Numbered from the stretch's first letter, positions 44,399 to 54,468 are shown. The stretch is DNA of 64,000 bases from Clostridium_AD sp050717545 (GCF_050717545.1 NZ_JBOITN010000040.1:34514-98513); one strand, 5' to 3'. The notes: generated by a model not told the origin, from the letters alone. Translations and numbers: made by a program.

Positions 44399-44752
44399 AT
44401 GAATGATTCATCGTTAGACATAAATTCTAATCAGTCACTAGCAACTTCAAAAGAAGCAAATTTAATAATTAAGTTTTTTACTGGTGTAGAGAATCATGAT
44501 GACGCTCAACAAATGTTGATGGATATAGAAGCTCATTATGATAAAAAAGGTGCGTATTTAGAAATTGATGCTGTTGTGTTTTGGCATTATTTACTGAACC
44601 GTAAACCATATCAACAAGTTATAAAAAAAAGTAAAAAGATTAGATACTATGATTTTAAAAAAATAATAAAAATTAAAGGTATAGAGAATTATAAGCAATT
44701 GGTTGAAGCTGCTAATGATTATAACAATAAATATAAATATAAATATTATTAA
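44399..44752 (+). CDS. Hypothetical protein (117 aa)
   Basis: ATG at 44399 after GAGGAGGAG; an in-frame ATG at 44372 has no site. It is soluble and helical: ATSKEANLIIKFFTGVENH, then AVVFWHYLLNRKPYQQVIKKSKKIRYYDFKKIIKI, ending in a Lys/Tyr-rich tail. No family is recognised. It may be transcribed from promoter copy P6. Confidence 0.55.
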   Translation: MNDSSLDINSNQSLATSKEANLIIKFFTGVENHDDAQQMLMDIEAHYDKKGAYLEIDAVVFWHYLLNRKPYQQVIKKSKKIRYYDFKKIIKIKGIENYKQLVEAANDYNNKYKYKYY

Positions 44753-44906
44753 GGAGTGTAACAATAAATATAGGTGTAGATAATATGGCATTGTTTTTAG
44801 TTAGTACGTTTATCAAATGAGAGTTTAGACATTAGAGTTTAAGTGATGGTGAGGTTTTACAATTTAAAATGAAACTAATAGATATCCCATAATAAGTAAA
44901 ATTTTA

Positions 44907-44947
44907 AAATAGTAAGTTCCACAGTGAATGGGGCTTACTATTTTTGT
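44907..44947 (+). terminator. Terminator after the 117-aa gene
   Basis: AATAGTAAG and CTTACTATT arms, followed by TTTTGTG. Confidence 0.7.
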
Positions 44948-45010
44948 GTGTTATGTATGATATGATGATGAAATTGAATTTAGCAAAGTGAATTTTCTGT
45001 TATAATCACT

Positions 45011-45868
45011 TTACATGTAAACTTTATAATCTTTCCATATTTCTTCCAAAGTAGAAAATGTTTTTGAAATTTTTTCTTTTTCTCTTAATCCCACAGCTAT
45101 GATTAATGCATTTATTACACTAAGTGGTGCTACAATGGAATCAACAAATGAAGTCATATTACATTGTGCTACTAGGGTATATGTAGCGTTCGTAGCCAGT
45201 GGAGATAGCAAACTATCTGTAATTGCTACAATTTTGGCATTTTTGCTTTTAACAAAGGAAAGAGCCTCAATTGTTCTTGTGGCATACCTTGGGAAGCCTA
45301 TACCAATAACTATGTCTTGTTCATTAACACTAAGCATCTGCTCAAAAATATCACTAACACCGTAAGCGACTACTTTAACATTATCTAAAATAAGATTTAG
45401 ATAAAAAGCTAAAAATTCAGATAATGCAGAAGAATCTCTAAGTCCGATTATATATACTTTTCTAGCTTTAAATAATGAATTAACTACATCATCAAAAGTT
45501 TCATAATTTATTTTTTCCAAAGTAGATTTAATATTTTCCATATCAGCTTTTAATACACTTTTTAGTGCATTTTCTTGAGTAATGTAGTCATTGGATAATT
45601 CAATTCTTTGAACGGTAGTTAATTTAGTTCTAATTAATTGTTGAAGAGATTTTTGAAGTTTTGGATAACCACTAAATCCTAATTCGCTTGCAAATCTAAC
45701 AACTGTAGATTCACTTACTCCAATACTGGTGCCTAATTTAGCCGCTGTCATAAATGCCGCTTTATCATAGTGTTCTAAGATATATACAGCTATTAGTTTT
45801 TGTCCTTTACTTAAATGTGGTAATTTAATTTGAATAGATCTCATCAAATCTTGTTTGCTATTTTCCAT
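45011..45868 (-). CDS. RpiR/MurR family transcriptional regulator
   Basis: 285 residues. The N-terminal RpiR helix-turn-helix (AKLGTSIGVSESTVVRFASELGFSGYPKLQKSL, ~40-72) precedes a SIS sugar-phosphate-binding domain (KVYIIGLRDSSALSEF, IGIGFPRYATRTIEAL, IVAITDSLLSPLA). It is divergent from an MFS transporter gene, with a perfect inverted repeat in the shared upstream DNA. Likely ligand: a phosphorylated sugar or amino sugar. RBS GAAAGGG precedes the start. Confidence 0.9.
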   Translation of the reverse strand: MENSKQDLMRSIQIKLPHLSKGQKLIAVYILEHYDKAAFMTAAKLGTSIGVSESTVVRFASELGFSGYPKLQKSLQQLIRTKLTTVQRIELSNDYITQENALKSVLKADMENIKSTLEKINYETFDDVVNSLFKARKVYIIGLRDSSALSEFLAFYLNLILDNVKVVAYGVSDIFEQMLSVNEQDIVIGIGFPRYATRTIEALSFVKSKNAKIVAITDSLLSPLATNATYTLVAQCNMTSFVDSIVAPLSVINALIIAVGLREKEKISKTFSTLEEIWKDYKVYM

Positions 45869-45915
45869 AATAAACTCAACCCTTTCTACGTTAATTCCAA
45901 CTAAATGAAATAAAA

Positions 45916-45971
45916 ATATTCAATAAATGATAAAATGAAAGTTTTATTTCATTTTATCATTTATTGAATAT
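45916..45971. promoter_or_regulatory. Perfect 25-bp inverted repeat, probable operator
   Basis: The arms at 45916-45940 and 45947-45971 are exact reverse complements around GTTTTA. The centre is TGAAA-GTTTTA-TTTCA. A further CATTTATTGAATGA half-match lies at 45999-46012. It lies between divergent starts, so an operator of the RpiR protein is more likely than a terminator. Confidence 0.7.
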
Positions 45972-46183
45972 AGTATCAACCAATTATTTGTTTTATTCAT
46001 TTATTGAATGATTTAATTATAAATTATTCAAATATTTAATAGTTTAACTTTAATTTATATGAAATATTATTCTAATAGATTATTTTAACATATAAAACTA
46101 CCCCACTAAAGTACGTGTTACAATGGTAGGAAATGAAAGGGTTTAACATAGAAGACTAACTACTAACAGGAGGTGAATTTAAC

Positions 46184-47437
46184 ATGGAATTTAATTATAA
46201 ACATACATTGTATGCAAGTTATTTAGGGTACATTACTCAAGCAATAATAAATAATTTAGCACCTTTACTTTTTTTAACCTTTCAAAATCAATTTAATATT
46301 TCATTAGAAAGCATTGGTATATTAATATCTCTTAACTTTACAGTGCAAATAATAACCGATTTATTGTCAGCTAAATTTGTTGATAAAATTGGTTATAGGG
46401 TGTCGATAGTGGGAGCTCATATTCTATGTAGCATAGGGCTAATATCAATGGGTATTTTACCATATATATTTTCAAATGCATATGTAGGACTAGTTATTGC
46501 TGTTAGCATTAACGGTGTTGGAGGTGGACTTATAGAAGTATTAATAAGTCCCATTGTTCAGTCACTTCCAGGTGAAGAGAAAGCCTCTGCTATGAGTCTG
46601 CTACATTCTTTTTATTGTTGGGGACAAGTTATAGTTGTTTTGCTAACTACTTTATATTTTTATGTGGTTGGAACCGAAAAATGGTTATATCTACCTATGT
46701 TGTGGGCAATTATACCATTGTTTAATATGGTTCTATTTCTTAAAGTACCACTTCATACTATTGAAGATGATCATGCTTTAATTTCCTTTAAAAAGCTTTT
46801 CTCCACTCGAATTTTTTTGCTATTTGTAATGCTTATGATATGTGCAGGAGCATCTGAACAAGCTATGGCTCAGTGGGTGTCTTTGTTTGCGGAGTCTGGG
46901 CTTAAAGTATCAAAAACCATGGGTAATTTACTAGGGCCTTGTTCATTTGCAATGCTAATGGGGACAGCAAGGGTTTTTTATGGGATAAAGGGTTCGAAAA
47001 TTAATATGAAAAAGGCATTAGTGTATAGTAGTATTCTTTGTGTTATAAGTTATTTATTAGCGGTGTTTTCACATATTCCGCTGGTATCACTAATAGGATG
47101 TACGTTATGTGGTTTATCAGTAGGCATCATGTGGCCAGGAGTATTCAGTTTATGCGCAGAGTATTATCCAAGAGGAGGGACCGCAATGTTTGCCATTCTG
47201 GCGTTGGCAGGTGATGTTGGGTGCACGGTTGGACCAGGTCTTGTTGGATTTGTTTCTAGTAGAGTTGAGAAAGCTACAATGACATTATCTAACGATTGGT
47301 TTTATAGTACAAGTATTACCGAAATAGGTTTAAAGACTGGACTACTATTTACTATTATATTTCCTGTAATTATGGTTTTTAGTGTTATGATGCTAAGGAG
47401 AAATAATATTCAAAATGGTGATACTAAAAACAGTTGA
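46184..47437 (+). CDS. MFS transporter
   Basis: 417 residues with twelve predicted helices and an ATG after CAGGAGGTG. It has a major facilitator layout: two six-helix halves with a central loop (HTIEDDHALISFKKLF) and motifs such as AKFVDKIGYRVS after helix 2. It resembles the FucP/sugar group and is probably a sugar or sugar-derivative importer under the adjacent RpiR regulator. The substrate is not known. Confidence 0.85.
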   Translation: MEFNYKHTLYASYLGYITQAIINNLAPLLFLTFQNQFNISLESIGILISLNFTVQIITDLLSAKFVDKIGYRVSIVGAHILCSIGLISMGILPYIFSNAYVGLVIAVSINGVGGGLIEVLISPIVQSLPGEEKASAMSLLHSFYCWGQVIVVLLTTLYFYVVGTEKWLYLPMLWAIIPLFNMVLFLKVPLHTIEDDHALISFKKLFSTRIFLLFVMLMICAGASEQAMAQWVSLFAESGLKVSKTMGNLLGPCSFAMLMGTARVFYGIKGSKINMKKALVYSSILCVISYLLAVFSHIPLVSLIGCTLCGLSVGIMWPGVFSLCAEYYPRGGTAMFAILALAGDVGCTVGPGLVGFVSSRVEKATMTLSNDWFYSTSITEIGLKTGLLFTIIFPVIMVFSVMMLRRNNIQNGDTKNS

Positions 47438-47490
47438 AATCCTAACAATTGCTGGCGGAACTAAGTGGAAATTAGAAACAGTAGTAGGTG

Positions 47491-47524
47491 ATCAAAAGGA
47501 TGCTAAAATTAGCATCCTTTTCTA
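47491..47524 (+). terminator. Terminator of the MFS gene
   Basis: AAAAGGATGCTAA and TTAGCATCCTTTT form a perfect 13-bp stem. Confidence 0.85.
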
Positions 47525-47601
47525 TCCACTCTTTACTTTAGGATTTTATCTAATAATATTAATTTTACATGGTTAAAATAATTTATTTGGGGAGTGAATA
47601 T

Positions 47602-48375
47602 ATGACATTTATTGGGGTGGTTATAGTAATTGTTATTGTAATATTTATGATTATAGGTGGAGTAATAAGTAAAAAGAAGTGGTTAAGGATAGCCTCATTG
47701 GGGGGGTTCGCTTTAATTGTGGTATTTGTATACTCGATTGTTAAGGGTGTACCCTTTGGTAACTATATTGCCCAGGCAAAAATATCTAATTATGCAAGGC
47801 AGGTCTATGGCATAACAACTAAACTTAAAATGCCACAATATAACGTCGTAAACTCTAATTATGTTGCGAATATATTGCAACAAGAAAATGTTGAATTTGA
47901 GATAACCTATGATCTTTCAAGTAATAAGATTTACGATGAAAGAGTTAATACTGCCTATAATGGCCTTTTTCAAGAGGAGTATCAAGAAATATTAAAGCTA
48001 TATGATGGTAATGTTGAGTTGCCACTTACTAATATTAGCACCTCTATCTTAGCGAATGGTAAATATTCAAAAGATATTTATGATCTTACATGTTTTCAAA
48101 TATTTTATATTACAGGTATTGTAAACCGTGAGAAGATTTCACCTGAGGAAAGCAGTAAAATGCCTGCAAAAATAACCAGAGATGTATTAGATAAGCTAAG
48201 CAATAAATTTAATGTTACGTCCCTTCAAATTATATATACCGACTTAAATGGTACTTTTGAAACTATTGTAAAAGGCAAGGATAAACTCACTGTAGAGAAA
48301 ATGCAAAAAAATACAGCTAAGTTGGATAAACTAGGAGAGGTGGAAAAGAAATTAATCCTTGAACTAAATAAATAA
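47602..48375 (+). CDS. Membrane-anchored hypothetical protein (257 aa)
   Basis: ATG at 47602 after GGGGAGTG. Two N-terminal hydrophobic helices (~2-20 FIGVVIVIVIVIFMIIGG and ~31-50) anchor a ~200-residue soluble domain with no known motif (ISNYARQVYG, then alternating helices and strands, ending VEKKLILELNK). Function unknown. Confidence 0.55.
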   Translation: MTFIGVVIVIVIVIFMIIGGVISKKKWLRIASLGGFALIVVFVYSIVKGVPFGNYIAQAKISNYARQVYGITTKLKMPQYNVVNSNYVANILQQENVEFEITYDLSSNKIYDERVNTAYNGLFQEEYQEILKLYDGNVELPLTNISTSILANGKYSKDIYDLTCFQIFYITGIVNREKISPEESSKMPAKITRDVLDKLSNKFNVTSLQIIYTDLNGTFETIVKGKDKLTVEKMQKNTAKLDKLGEVEKKLILELNK

Positions 48376-48486
48376 AAATAATCATAATTACATTGAGATT
48401 ATGATATAGTAATTATAAAGGTTATATATGGTTATCTAAAAGTTATAGCATATTTTAAATAGTAAAGGGGGAGGGCGATTGTGGCA

Positions 48487-48606
48487 ATGATGGGTGTAGT
48501 AAGTTCTGTTTATTTCATTTTTATATTAGGGGTTGTGGGAATAAGTGTATATACAATGATTTTGTTTATCAAGGCTTTACAAATTTATATTAAAAAAAAT
48601 TCATAA
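48487..48606 (+). CDS. Small one-pass membrane protein (39 aa)
   Basis: ATG at 48487 with AAAGGGGGAGGG ahead; a GTG at 48481 is an alternative start. One hydrophobic helix (VYFIFILGVVGISVYTMILF) is followed by IKALQIYIKKNS. It matches the build of the 24191 product (helix, then ALxIYI tail). It lies 112 bases after the 257-aa gene and before a shared terminator. Confidence 0.6.
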   Translation: MMGVVSSVYFIFILGVVGISVYTMILFIKALQIYIKKNS

Positions 48607-48629
48607 CGAACATATTTTTAGAAGATATA

Positions 48630-48660
48630 AGATAAGGGAATCCATTTGGATTCCCTTAAA
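48630..48660. terminator. Bidirectional terminator
   Basis: AAGGGAATCCA and TGGATTCCCTT, loop TT, between the convergent 39-aa gene and spoIIP. Confidence 0.85.
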
Positions 48661-48702
48661 AATGATAATGAGAAAAGCGGTCTATTAGTTAAAAAACCAT
48701 AG

Positions 48703-49797
48703 TTATTTACTTTTCCCATTTAACTGCTGTGCAAATATTCTTGATAGATATATACCGGTATTTTTTACTTGTTCAACAGTATTGTTATTATTACCTACCT
48801 CAATTAGCACTGCGTTATCACTTCTATTCTGATTATAAAAATCAAGGCCACGGTTCATTACACTAATGTGTTTATCATGCAGAAATCCCGGAAATAATTT
48901 ATTTGATATTCCTACCATAGAGTCTACTAGAACCTTTTGCTTTGCATATCTTGGGTTTCCCTTAGTAACTACAAACATTATTTTAGCAGCATCTTGACCG
49001 TCTATTTTAGTAGTTATTGCATTCTTATTATTTACAGGAGCACCATCCCTATGTAAATCTATAATTAAATCGAAATCTCCGAATTCCTTTAAATATTTAT
49101 CCAGAGTAACGGCGGATTTTTTATATGAATTTGCATAATCTAATAAATTATGGAGGGTTTTATCATGGATAACAGAAATTCCATAGGTCTTTTTTAATTC
49201 TGTTTCTATTATATCCCCTACACCTACTACATTTTTTGTTTCATCCGTACTAAATGTACTTTTAGTTGTATCTGTATTTGAGGTGAGATAAGATTCAGTT
49301 GCATGAGTGTGATATATAAATACTCGTGGGCTAGCCTCATTAAGGGTTTGTTTCAAATCAGCACTTGGGATGATTGCTACATCAGTTGGCTCTGTCGAAT
49401 TGCTTACCTGAGACTCCGTTAAATTAAAAGGAGTAACTGCCTCTATAATTTTCTCTTGTGTGCTAATATTATTTATATTAGTACTAGCTTCGTTTTTATC
49501 TAAATATGATATTTCTTTTGTTATTATTGTTATAGGATTAAAAATGTTTATTCCTAAAAATGATAAGATGGAATATTCAATTTCACTGTTAACTTCTTGC
49601 CCCCCATTGCTAGAGGAATTAAGCAAAGCTAGTGTATTATTAATAGCTTTAATATAGTAAAAATTTTGAGATTTTTGTTCTGTATCTGCATTAGCATTTT
49701 TAGGTAAAATAAGGCCAAATAAAAAGATAATGAGAAATGTTGTAATACATAAAGATATTCTCCTATTATCATATATTTTAAGCTTTTTTTGCTTCAT
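48703..49797 (-). CDS. spoIIP: Stage II sporulation protein P
   Basis: 364 residues. An N-terminal membrane segment (~13-33) precedes a low-complexity linker and the amidase domain with VFIYHTHATESYL, LIIDLHRDGAP and AVLIEVGNNNNT motifs. SpoIIP is a cell-wall amidase/endopeptidase that with SpoIID and SpoIIM drives septal thinning and engulfment of the forespore. Its presence indicates an endospore former. In B. subtilis it is next to gpr; here it stands alone. Confidence 0.93.
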   Translation of the reverse strand: MKQKKLKIYDNRRISLCITTFLIIFLFGLILPKNANADTEQKSQNFYYIKAINNTLALLNSSSNGGQEVNSEIEYSILSFLGINIFNPITIITKEISYLDKNEASTNINNISTQEKIIEAVTPFNLTESQVSNSTEPTDVAIIPSADLKQTLNEASPRVFIYHTHATESYLTSNTDTTKSTFSTDETKNVVGVGDIIETELKKTYGISVIHDKTLHNLLDYANSYKKSAVTLDKYLKEFGDFDLIIDLHRDGAPVNNKNAITTKIDGQDAAKIMFVVTKGNPRYAKQKVLVDSMVGISNKLFPGFLHDKHISVMNRGLDFYNQNRSDNAVLIEVGNNNNTVEQVKNTGIYLSRIFAQQLNGKSK

Positions 49798-50000
49798 ATT
49801 AATCCTCCTAGCGTAGTTTAGTTTATAACTGTAATGTGTATTATTTTATAATGTATTCAGTAAAATATTAATTATCACAATATTTACACAAAATTAGTGG
49901 TTTAAAAAAAGACTTAAGGTACATTTTGACTGATTTATAGTATACTTATGGGATGAATTATAACACGTTAAAGAATTTAACAAGTTGGAGAGTGTGATAT

Positions 50001-50861
50001 ATGAGATTTTTAAAGGATATCGAAAATCAAGCGATAAGTATTAAAAAAATGAGCATAATTAAAGCTTTTCTTGTAATGATTGTATCTGTTTTGTTAGAAG
50101 CTTTTGGACAAATACCCATAGAAATATTAAAGATATTTTCACGACAATTTACACATGTAGGGGCATATATAGACTTTGCTTTTGGAGTAGTAGTTAAATA
50201 TTTTATTATTATTCTTTTGTTAAAGTGGTATAGTAAAAAATCTGATCATAAAGAGCTCAAAGAGCCACTTAGACACAAACAAAATTTAAATAGGAAGAAT
50301 TTTATTTGTATTGCACTAATAATTATAGCCTTTCGTTTAATATATGATAATAGCTTATTGTACTGGGTTAATAAGATACCTATGCCTGACTTTATAATAC
50401 AAGCTTTTGAGGAAATGTCTATGGAACCTATCACAATGATATTAAGTGTTGCGATTATAGCACCAATATATGAAGAAGTTATTTTTAGAGGGATTTTGCT
50501 AAAGGGAATGTCCAGAAAAATGAATCCAAAATTAGCAATTATAGTATCGGCTTTATTTTTCGCTGTGCTTCATTTGAATATTCCACAAGGCATTAATGCA
50601 TTTTTATTAGGACTAGTTATTGGAGCTATATACTTAAGTACAGGTTCAATTTATTTAAGTATATTTGCACACTTTGTAAATAATTCAGTTGGAATCTCAA
50701 TTTCTGGATTTTTTGCATCAATAAGTGGAAAGTACAGCATTTTATCTCATGGAGTAGCTTTTATTGTGGGAGTTATAATTTTAACTGCTGTTTATAGATG
50801 GTATAAGCAAAGTGAAACTGAAAATGAGTTACCTATATACAGAGAGTTTAAAGAATTGTAA
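50001..50861 (+). CDS. CPBP family intramembrane metalloprotease
   Basis: 286 residues, about eight membrane helices. The CPBP/Abi motifs are PIYEEVIFRGILL (EExxxR, ~152-164), FFAVLHLN (FxxxH) and FAHFVNNS (HxxxN). Relatives process prenylated proteins or act in bacteriocin self-immunity. It is divergent from spoIIP, with TTGGAG before the start. Confidence 0.9.
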   Translation: MRFLKDIENQAISIKKMSIIKAFLVMIVSVLLEAFGQIPIEILKIFSRQFTHVGAYIDFAFGVVVKYFIIILLLKWYSKKSDHKELKEPLRHKQNLNRKNFICIALIIIAFRLIYDNSLLYWVNKIPMPDFIIQAFEEMSMEPITMILSVAIIAPIYEEVIFRGILLKGMSRKMNPKLAIIVSALFFAVLHLNIPQGINAFLLGLVIGAIYLSTGSIYLSIFAHFVNNSVGISISGFFASISGKYSILSHGVAFIVGVIILTAVYRWYKQSETENELPIYREFKEL

Positions 50862-51090
50862 ACTCGATATTTATTTTTCTGAATTATTTATATAGTAATT
50901 TTTGAATAAGTTACTATTGTGATAAATGATAGTAATATGATATTCAGTTGCAATACATCTTTACAAAACTCTTAATTAACTATATAATAAGCTTTAAACT
51001 GAAAGTTCAAAATATAATAAGTTCATAACGTTAAAATTAAATGTAGTGCCTAAATATGAAAGATAAGGTATACAACAAGGAGGAGAATAA

Positions 51091-52491
51091 ATGAAAAAGA
51101 TCCAGATGGAAGACCATAATGATGCTTATAATATAGCAAAGAGTAATTTGTTAGCAGATAATCAAGAGCAACCAGAGTTATTTAAAGAAATATTTCCATA
51201 TTCAGAAATTCCAAAGATGGTTTTTGGAAGTCAGCAAATTCCAATGTGTATACCTGATGATATTTGGATTACAGACACTACATTCAGAGACGGACAACAG
51301 GCTATGGATACTTACACTGAAAAACAAATAGTTAAAATATTTGATTATTTACACAAACTTGATAATAATTCTGGGATAATAAGACAAACAGAATTTTTTT
51401 TATATACGCAAAAGGATAGAAATGCTGTTAAAAAGTGTCTAGAAAGAGGATATAAGTATCCACAAGTGACATCTTGGATAAGGGCCAACAAGGAAGATTT
51501 TAAGTTAGTAAAAGACATGGGGCTTAAGGAAACAGGAATGCTTATGTCATGCTCTGATTATCATATATTCAAAAAATTAAATAAAACTAGGCAAGAAGCT
51601 ATGGATTTATATGTTTTGCTAGCAGAAGAGGCGATAGAAAATGGTATAGTTCCAAGATGTCATCTTGAAGATATAACTAGAGCAGATTTCTTTGGATTTG
51701 TAGTGCCACTAGCAAAAAGACTTATGGAACTTTCTAAGAAGTCTGGTATTAAGATAAAAATTAGGGCTTGTGATACATTAGGTCTTGGATTACCTTACGC
51801 AGGTACTCAGCTTCCAAGAAGTGTACAACACATCATATATGGACTGCGGGTATATGCAGGAGTTCCTTCTGACTGCCTTGAGTGGCATGGACACAATGAC
51901 TTTTATAATGTGGTGCCAAATGCTACAACAGCATGGCTTCATGGATGCAGCGCTATAAATACATCTCTGTTTGGTATTGGCGAGAGAACAGGTAATTGTC
52001 CACTAGAAGCTATGATTATAGAATATGGCCAAATAAGAGGAAATGTAAAAGATATGAATTTGAAACTTATAAGTGAAATTGGTGAATATTTTGAAGGTGA
52101 GTTTAAATACAGCATTCCACCTAGAACACCATTTGTAGGTAGTGAATTCAATGTTACGAGAGCCGGAATACATGCAGATGGAATATTAAAAGATGAAGAA
52201 ATATATAATATTTTTGATACGGAAAAAATATTAGGTAGACCAATTGTTGTTGCGGTTAATGAACATTCGGGACATGCAGGTATAGCGGCTTGGGTTAATA
52301 CTTATTTTAGATTAAAAGAAACTGACAAGATAGATAAGAAAGACCATCGAATTCAAATTATAAAAGAATGGGTAGATGAGGAATATCAAGCAGGCAGAAA
52401 CACTGTGATGAAAAGTGAAGAGTTAGAATTATTTGCGAAAAGTGCTATTCCGGAACTAAGTTTAAAATCACAGAGGACTAAAGCGTGTTAA
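51091..52491 (+). CDS. Re-citrate synthase
   Basis: 466 residues of the DRE-TIM/HMGL-like fold: ITDTTFRDGQQA (metal and catalytic Arg), CHLEDITRADF, EWHGHNDFYNVVPN (metal His), then HADGILKDEEIY and NEHSGHAGIAAW. It resembles homocitrate/isopropylmalate synthases. With aconitase and isocitrate dehydrogenase directly downstream, the best call is the clostridial Re-face citrate synthase known from C. kluyveri, which condenses acetyl-CoA and oxaloacetate. No ordinary citrate synthase (GltA) is present here. AAGGAGGAG precedes the start. Confidence 0.85.
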   Translation: MKKIQMEDHNDAYNIAKSNLLADNQEQPELFKEIFPYSEIPKMVFGSQQIPMCIPDDIWITDTTFRDGQQAMDTYTEKQIVKIFDYLHKLDNNSGIIRQTEFFLYTQKDRNAVKKCLERGYKYPQVTSWIRANKEDFKLVKDMGLKETGMLMSCSDYHIFKKLNKTRQEAMDLYVLLAEEAIENGIVPRCHLEDITRADFFGFVVPLAKRLMELSKKSGIKIKIRACDTLGLGLPYAGTQLPRSVQHIIYGLRVYAGVPSDCLEWHGHNDFYNVVPNATTAWLHGCSAINTSLFGIGERTGNCPLEAMIIEYGQIRGNVKDMNLKLISEIGEYFEGEFKYSIPPRTPFVGSEFNVTRAGIHADGILKDEEIYNIFDTEKILGRPIVVAVNEHSGHAGIAAWVNTYFRLKETDKIDKKDHRIQIIKEWVDEEYQAGRNTVMKSEELELFAKSAIPELSLKSQRTKAC

Positions 52492-52529
52492 TATAGAATA
52501 TATATATATACAAAAAATGGAGGGATATA

Positions 52530-54464
52530 ATGGCATTTACTGTAACGCAAAAAATAATTAAGGCTCATTTAGTTAAGGGCGAAATGATTACGGGTACTGA
52601 GATTGCAATTAAAATAGATCAAACATTAACTCAAGATTCTACAGGTACAATGGCATATCTTCAATTTGAAGCTATGGGAATTGATAAAGTTCAAACAAAA
52701 AAGTCTGTTGCATATATAGACCATAATATACTGCAAACTGGTCCTGAAAATGCAGATGATCATCTATATATACAAAATGTTGCTAAAAAACATGGCATAT
52801 ATTTCTCTAAAACTGGGAATGGTATTTGTCATCAAGTGCATTTAGAAAGATTTGGAGTGCCAGGTCAAACTTTACTTGGATCAGACAGTCACACTCCAAC
52901 TGGTGGAGGAATAGGGATGATTGCGATAGGAGCGGGTGGACTTGATGTTGCGGTTGCTATGGGCGGCGGAGAATATTATATAACAATGCCTAAGGTTGTA
53001 AAAGTAGAGCTTACAGGGAAATTAAGTCCTTGGGTTGCGGCTAAGGATATTATTCTGGAAGTATTAAGACGCTTAACGGTTAAGGGTGGAGTTAACAGAG
53101 TATTTGAATATACGGGAGTCGGAGTTGGAACTTTAAGTGTACCAGATAGAGCAACTATTACAAATATGGGAGCAGAGCTTGGAGCTACAACTTCATTATT
53201 TCCTAGCGATGAGGTAACCCACGCATTCTTAAAAGCTCAAGATAGAGAAAAAGATTTTGTAGAGCTTAAAGCAGATGATGGAGCAGTATATGATGAAATA
53301 GTTGAAGTAGATTTAAGTAAAATTGAACCTCTTGCTGCTTGTCCTCACAGCCCAGATAAGGTAGTTCTAGTATCATCTTTAAAACATATAAAAGTAGACC
53401 AAGTGTTAATAGGAAGTTGTACTAATTCGTCTTATGTTGATATGATGAAAGTGTCAAAAATACTCCTTGGAAAAACTATACCTGATGAAGTGTCACTTGC
53501 TATCGCACCAGGTTCAAAACAGGTTTTAAATATGTTATCTAAAAACGGTGCACTTGGAGATATGATTGATTCTGGTGCAAGAATTTTAGAAAGTGCATGT
53601 GGTCCATGTATAGGAATGGGTCAAGCACCTGCAACTGATGCGGTATCACTAAGAACCTTTAATAGAAATTTTAAAGGTAGATCTGGAACTGTGTCAGCTC
53701 AGGTTTATATTGTGAGCCCAGAAGTTGCGGTTGCATCAGCGCTTACAGGATATATAACTGATCCAAGAGAACTGGGAGAGGCAGTTGTTGTGCCTATGCC
53801 AGAAAAATTCTTGATTAATGATAATTTAATAATAAAACCAGCTGGCGATGGAGAAGGTTTAGTAGTTAAGAGAGGTCCTAATATTAAGCCATTCCCTATA
53901 GCTAAAGAATTAATAGGAAGCGTTGCAGGTAAAGTTTTAACTAAACTTGGTGATAATATTACAACTGATGATATAATGCCATCTAATGCTAAATTACTTC
54001 CATTTAGATCTAATATTCCTTATCTTGCAGAATTTTGTTTAACTCCAAGTGATGAGAATTTCCCAACTAAAGCGAAAGAAAATGGTGGTGGAATTATAGT
54101 TGCAGGATCAAATTATGGTCAAGGATCAAGTAGAGAACATGCAGCACTTGCACCTCTTTTCTTAGGTGTTACAGTTGTTCTTGCGAAATCTTTTGCAAGA
54201 ATTCATAAAGCTAATTTAATTAATAATGCTATAATTCCGTTGGTGTTCGAGGATGCAAATGATTATGAAGATATAACATTTATGGATGAATTAGTAATAG
54301 AAGATGCCACGAAGCAAATTATAAAAGATATTGTTATTGTAAAAAATATAACAAAAGGAACAGAATATAAAACTCTACCTGAAGTAACGGGGAGAGAAAA
54401 AGATATGCTTATACATGGTGGATTAATAAATCTTATGAAAAACAAGAAAAAAGGAGAGGTTTAG
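52530..54464 (+). CDS. Aconitate hydratase
   Basis: 644 residues, the short single-chain form. GSDSHTPTGGG, IGSCTNSS (first cluster Cys) and CGPCIGMG (second and third Cys) hold the 4Fe-4S cluster, and the C-terminal swivel domain has NYGQGSSREHAALAP. It converts citrate to isocitrate. It sits 38 bases after the Re-citrate synthase gene with ATGGAGG ahead. Confidence 0.95.
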   Translation: MAFTVTQKIIKAHLVKGEMITGTEIAIKIDQTLTQDSTGTMAYLQFEAMGIDKVQTKKSVAYIDHNILQTGPENADDHLYIQNVAKKHGIYFSKTGNGICHQVHLERFGVPGQTLLGSDSHTPTGGGIGMIAIGAGGLDVAVAMGGGEYYITMPKVVKVELTGKLSPWVAAKDIILEVLRRLTVKGGVNRVFEYTGVGVGTLSVPDRATITNMGAELGATTSLFPSDEVTHAFLKAQDREKDFVELKADDGAVYDEIVEVDLSKIEPLAACPHSPDKVVLVSSLKHIKVDQVLIGSCTNSSYVDMMKVSKILLGKTIPDEVSLAIAPGSKQVLNMLSKNGALGDMIDSGARILESACGPCIGMGQAPATDAVSLRTFNRNFKGRSGTVSAQVYIVSPEVAVASALTGYITDPRELGEAVVVPMPEKFLINDNLIIKPAGDGEGLVVKRGPNIKPFPIAKELIGSVAGKVLTKLGDNITTDDIMPSNAKLLPFRSNIPYLAEFCLTPSDENFPTKAKENGGGIIVAGSNYGQGSSREHAALAPLFLGVTVVLAKSFARIHKANLINNAIIPLVFEDANDYEDITFMDELVIEDATKQIIKDIVIVKNITKGTEYKTLPEVTGREKDMLIHGGLINLMKNKKKGEV

Positions 54465-54468
54465 AAGT

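Noticed and set aside
45916..45971. Transcription terminator
   Set aside because: It lies between two divergent start sites and has no T-run outside its arms.
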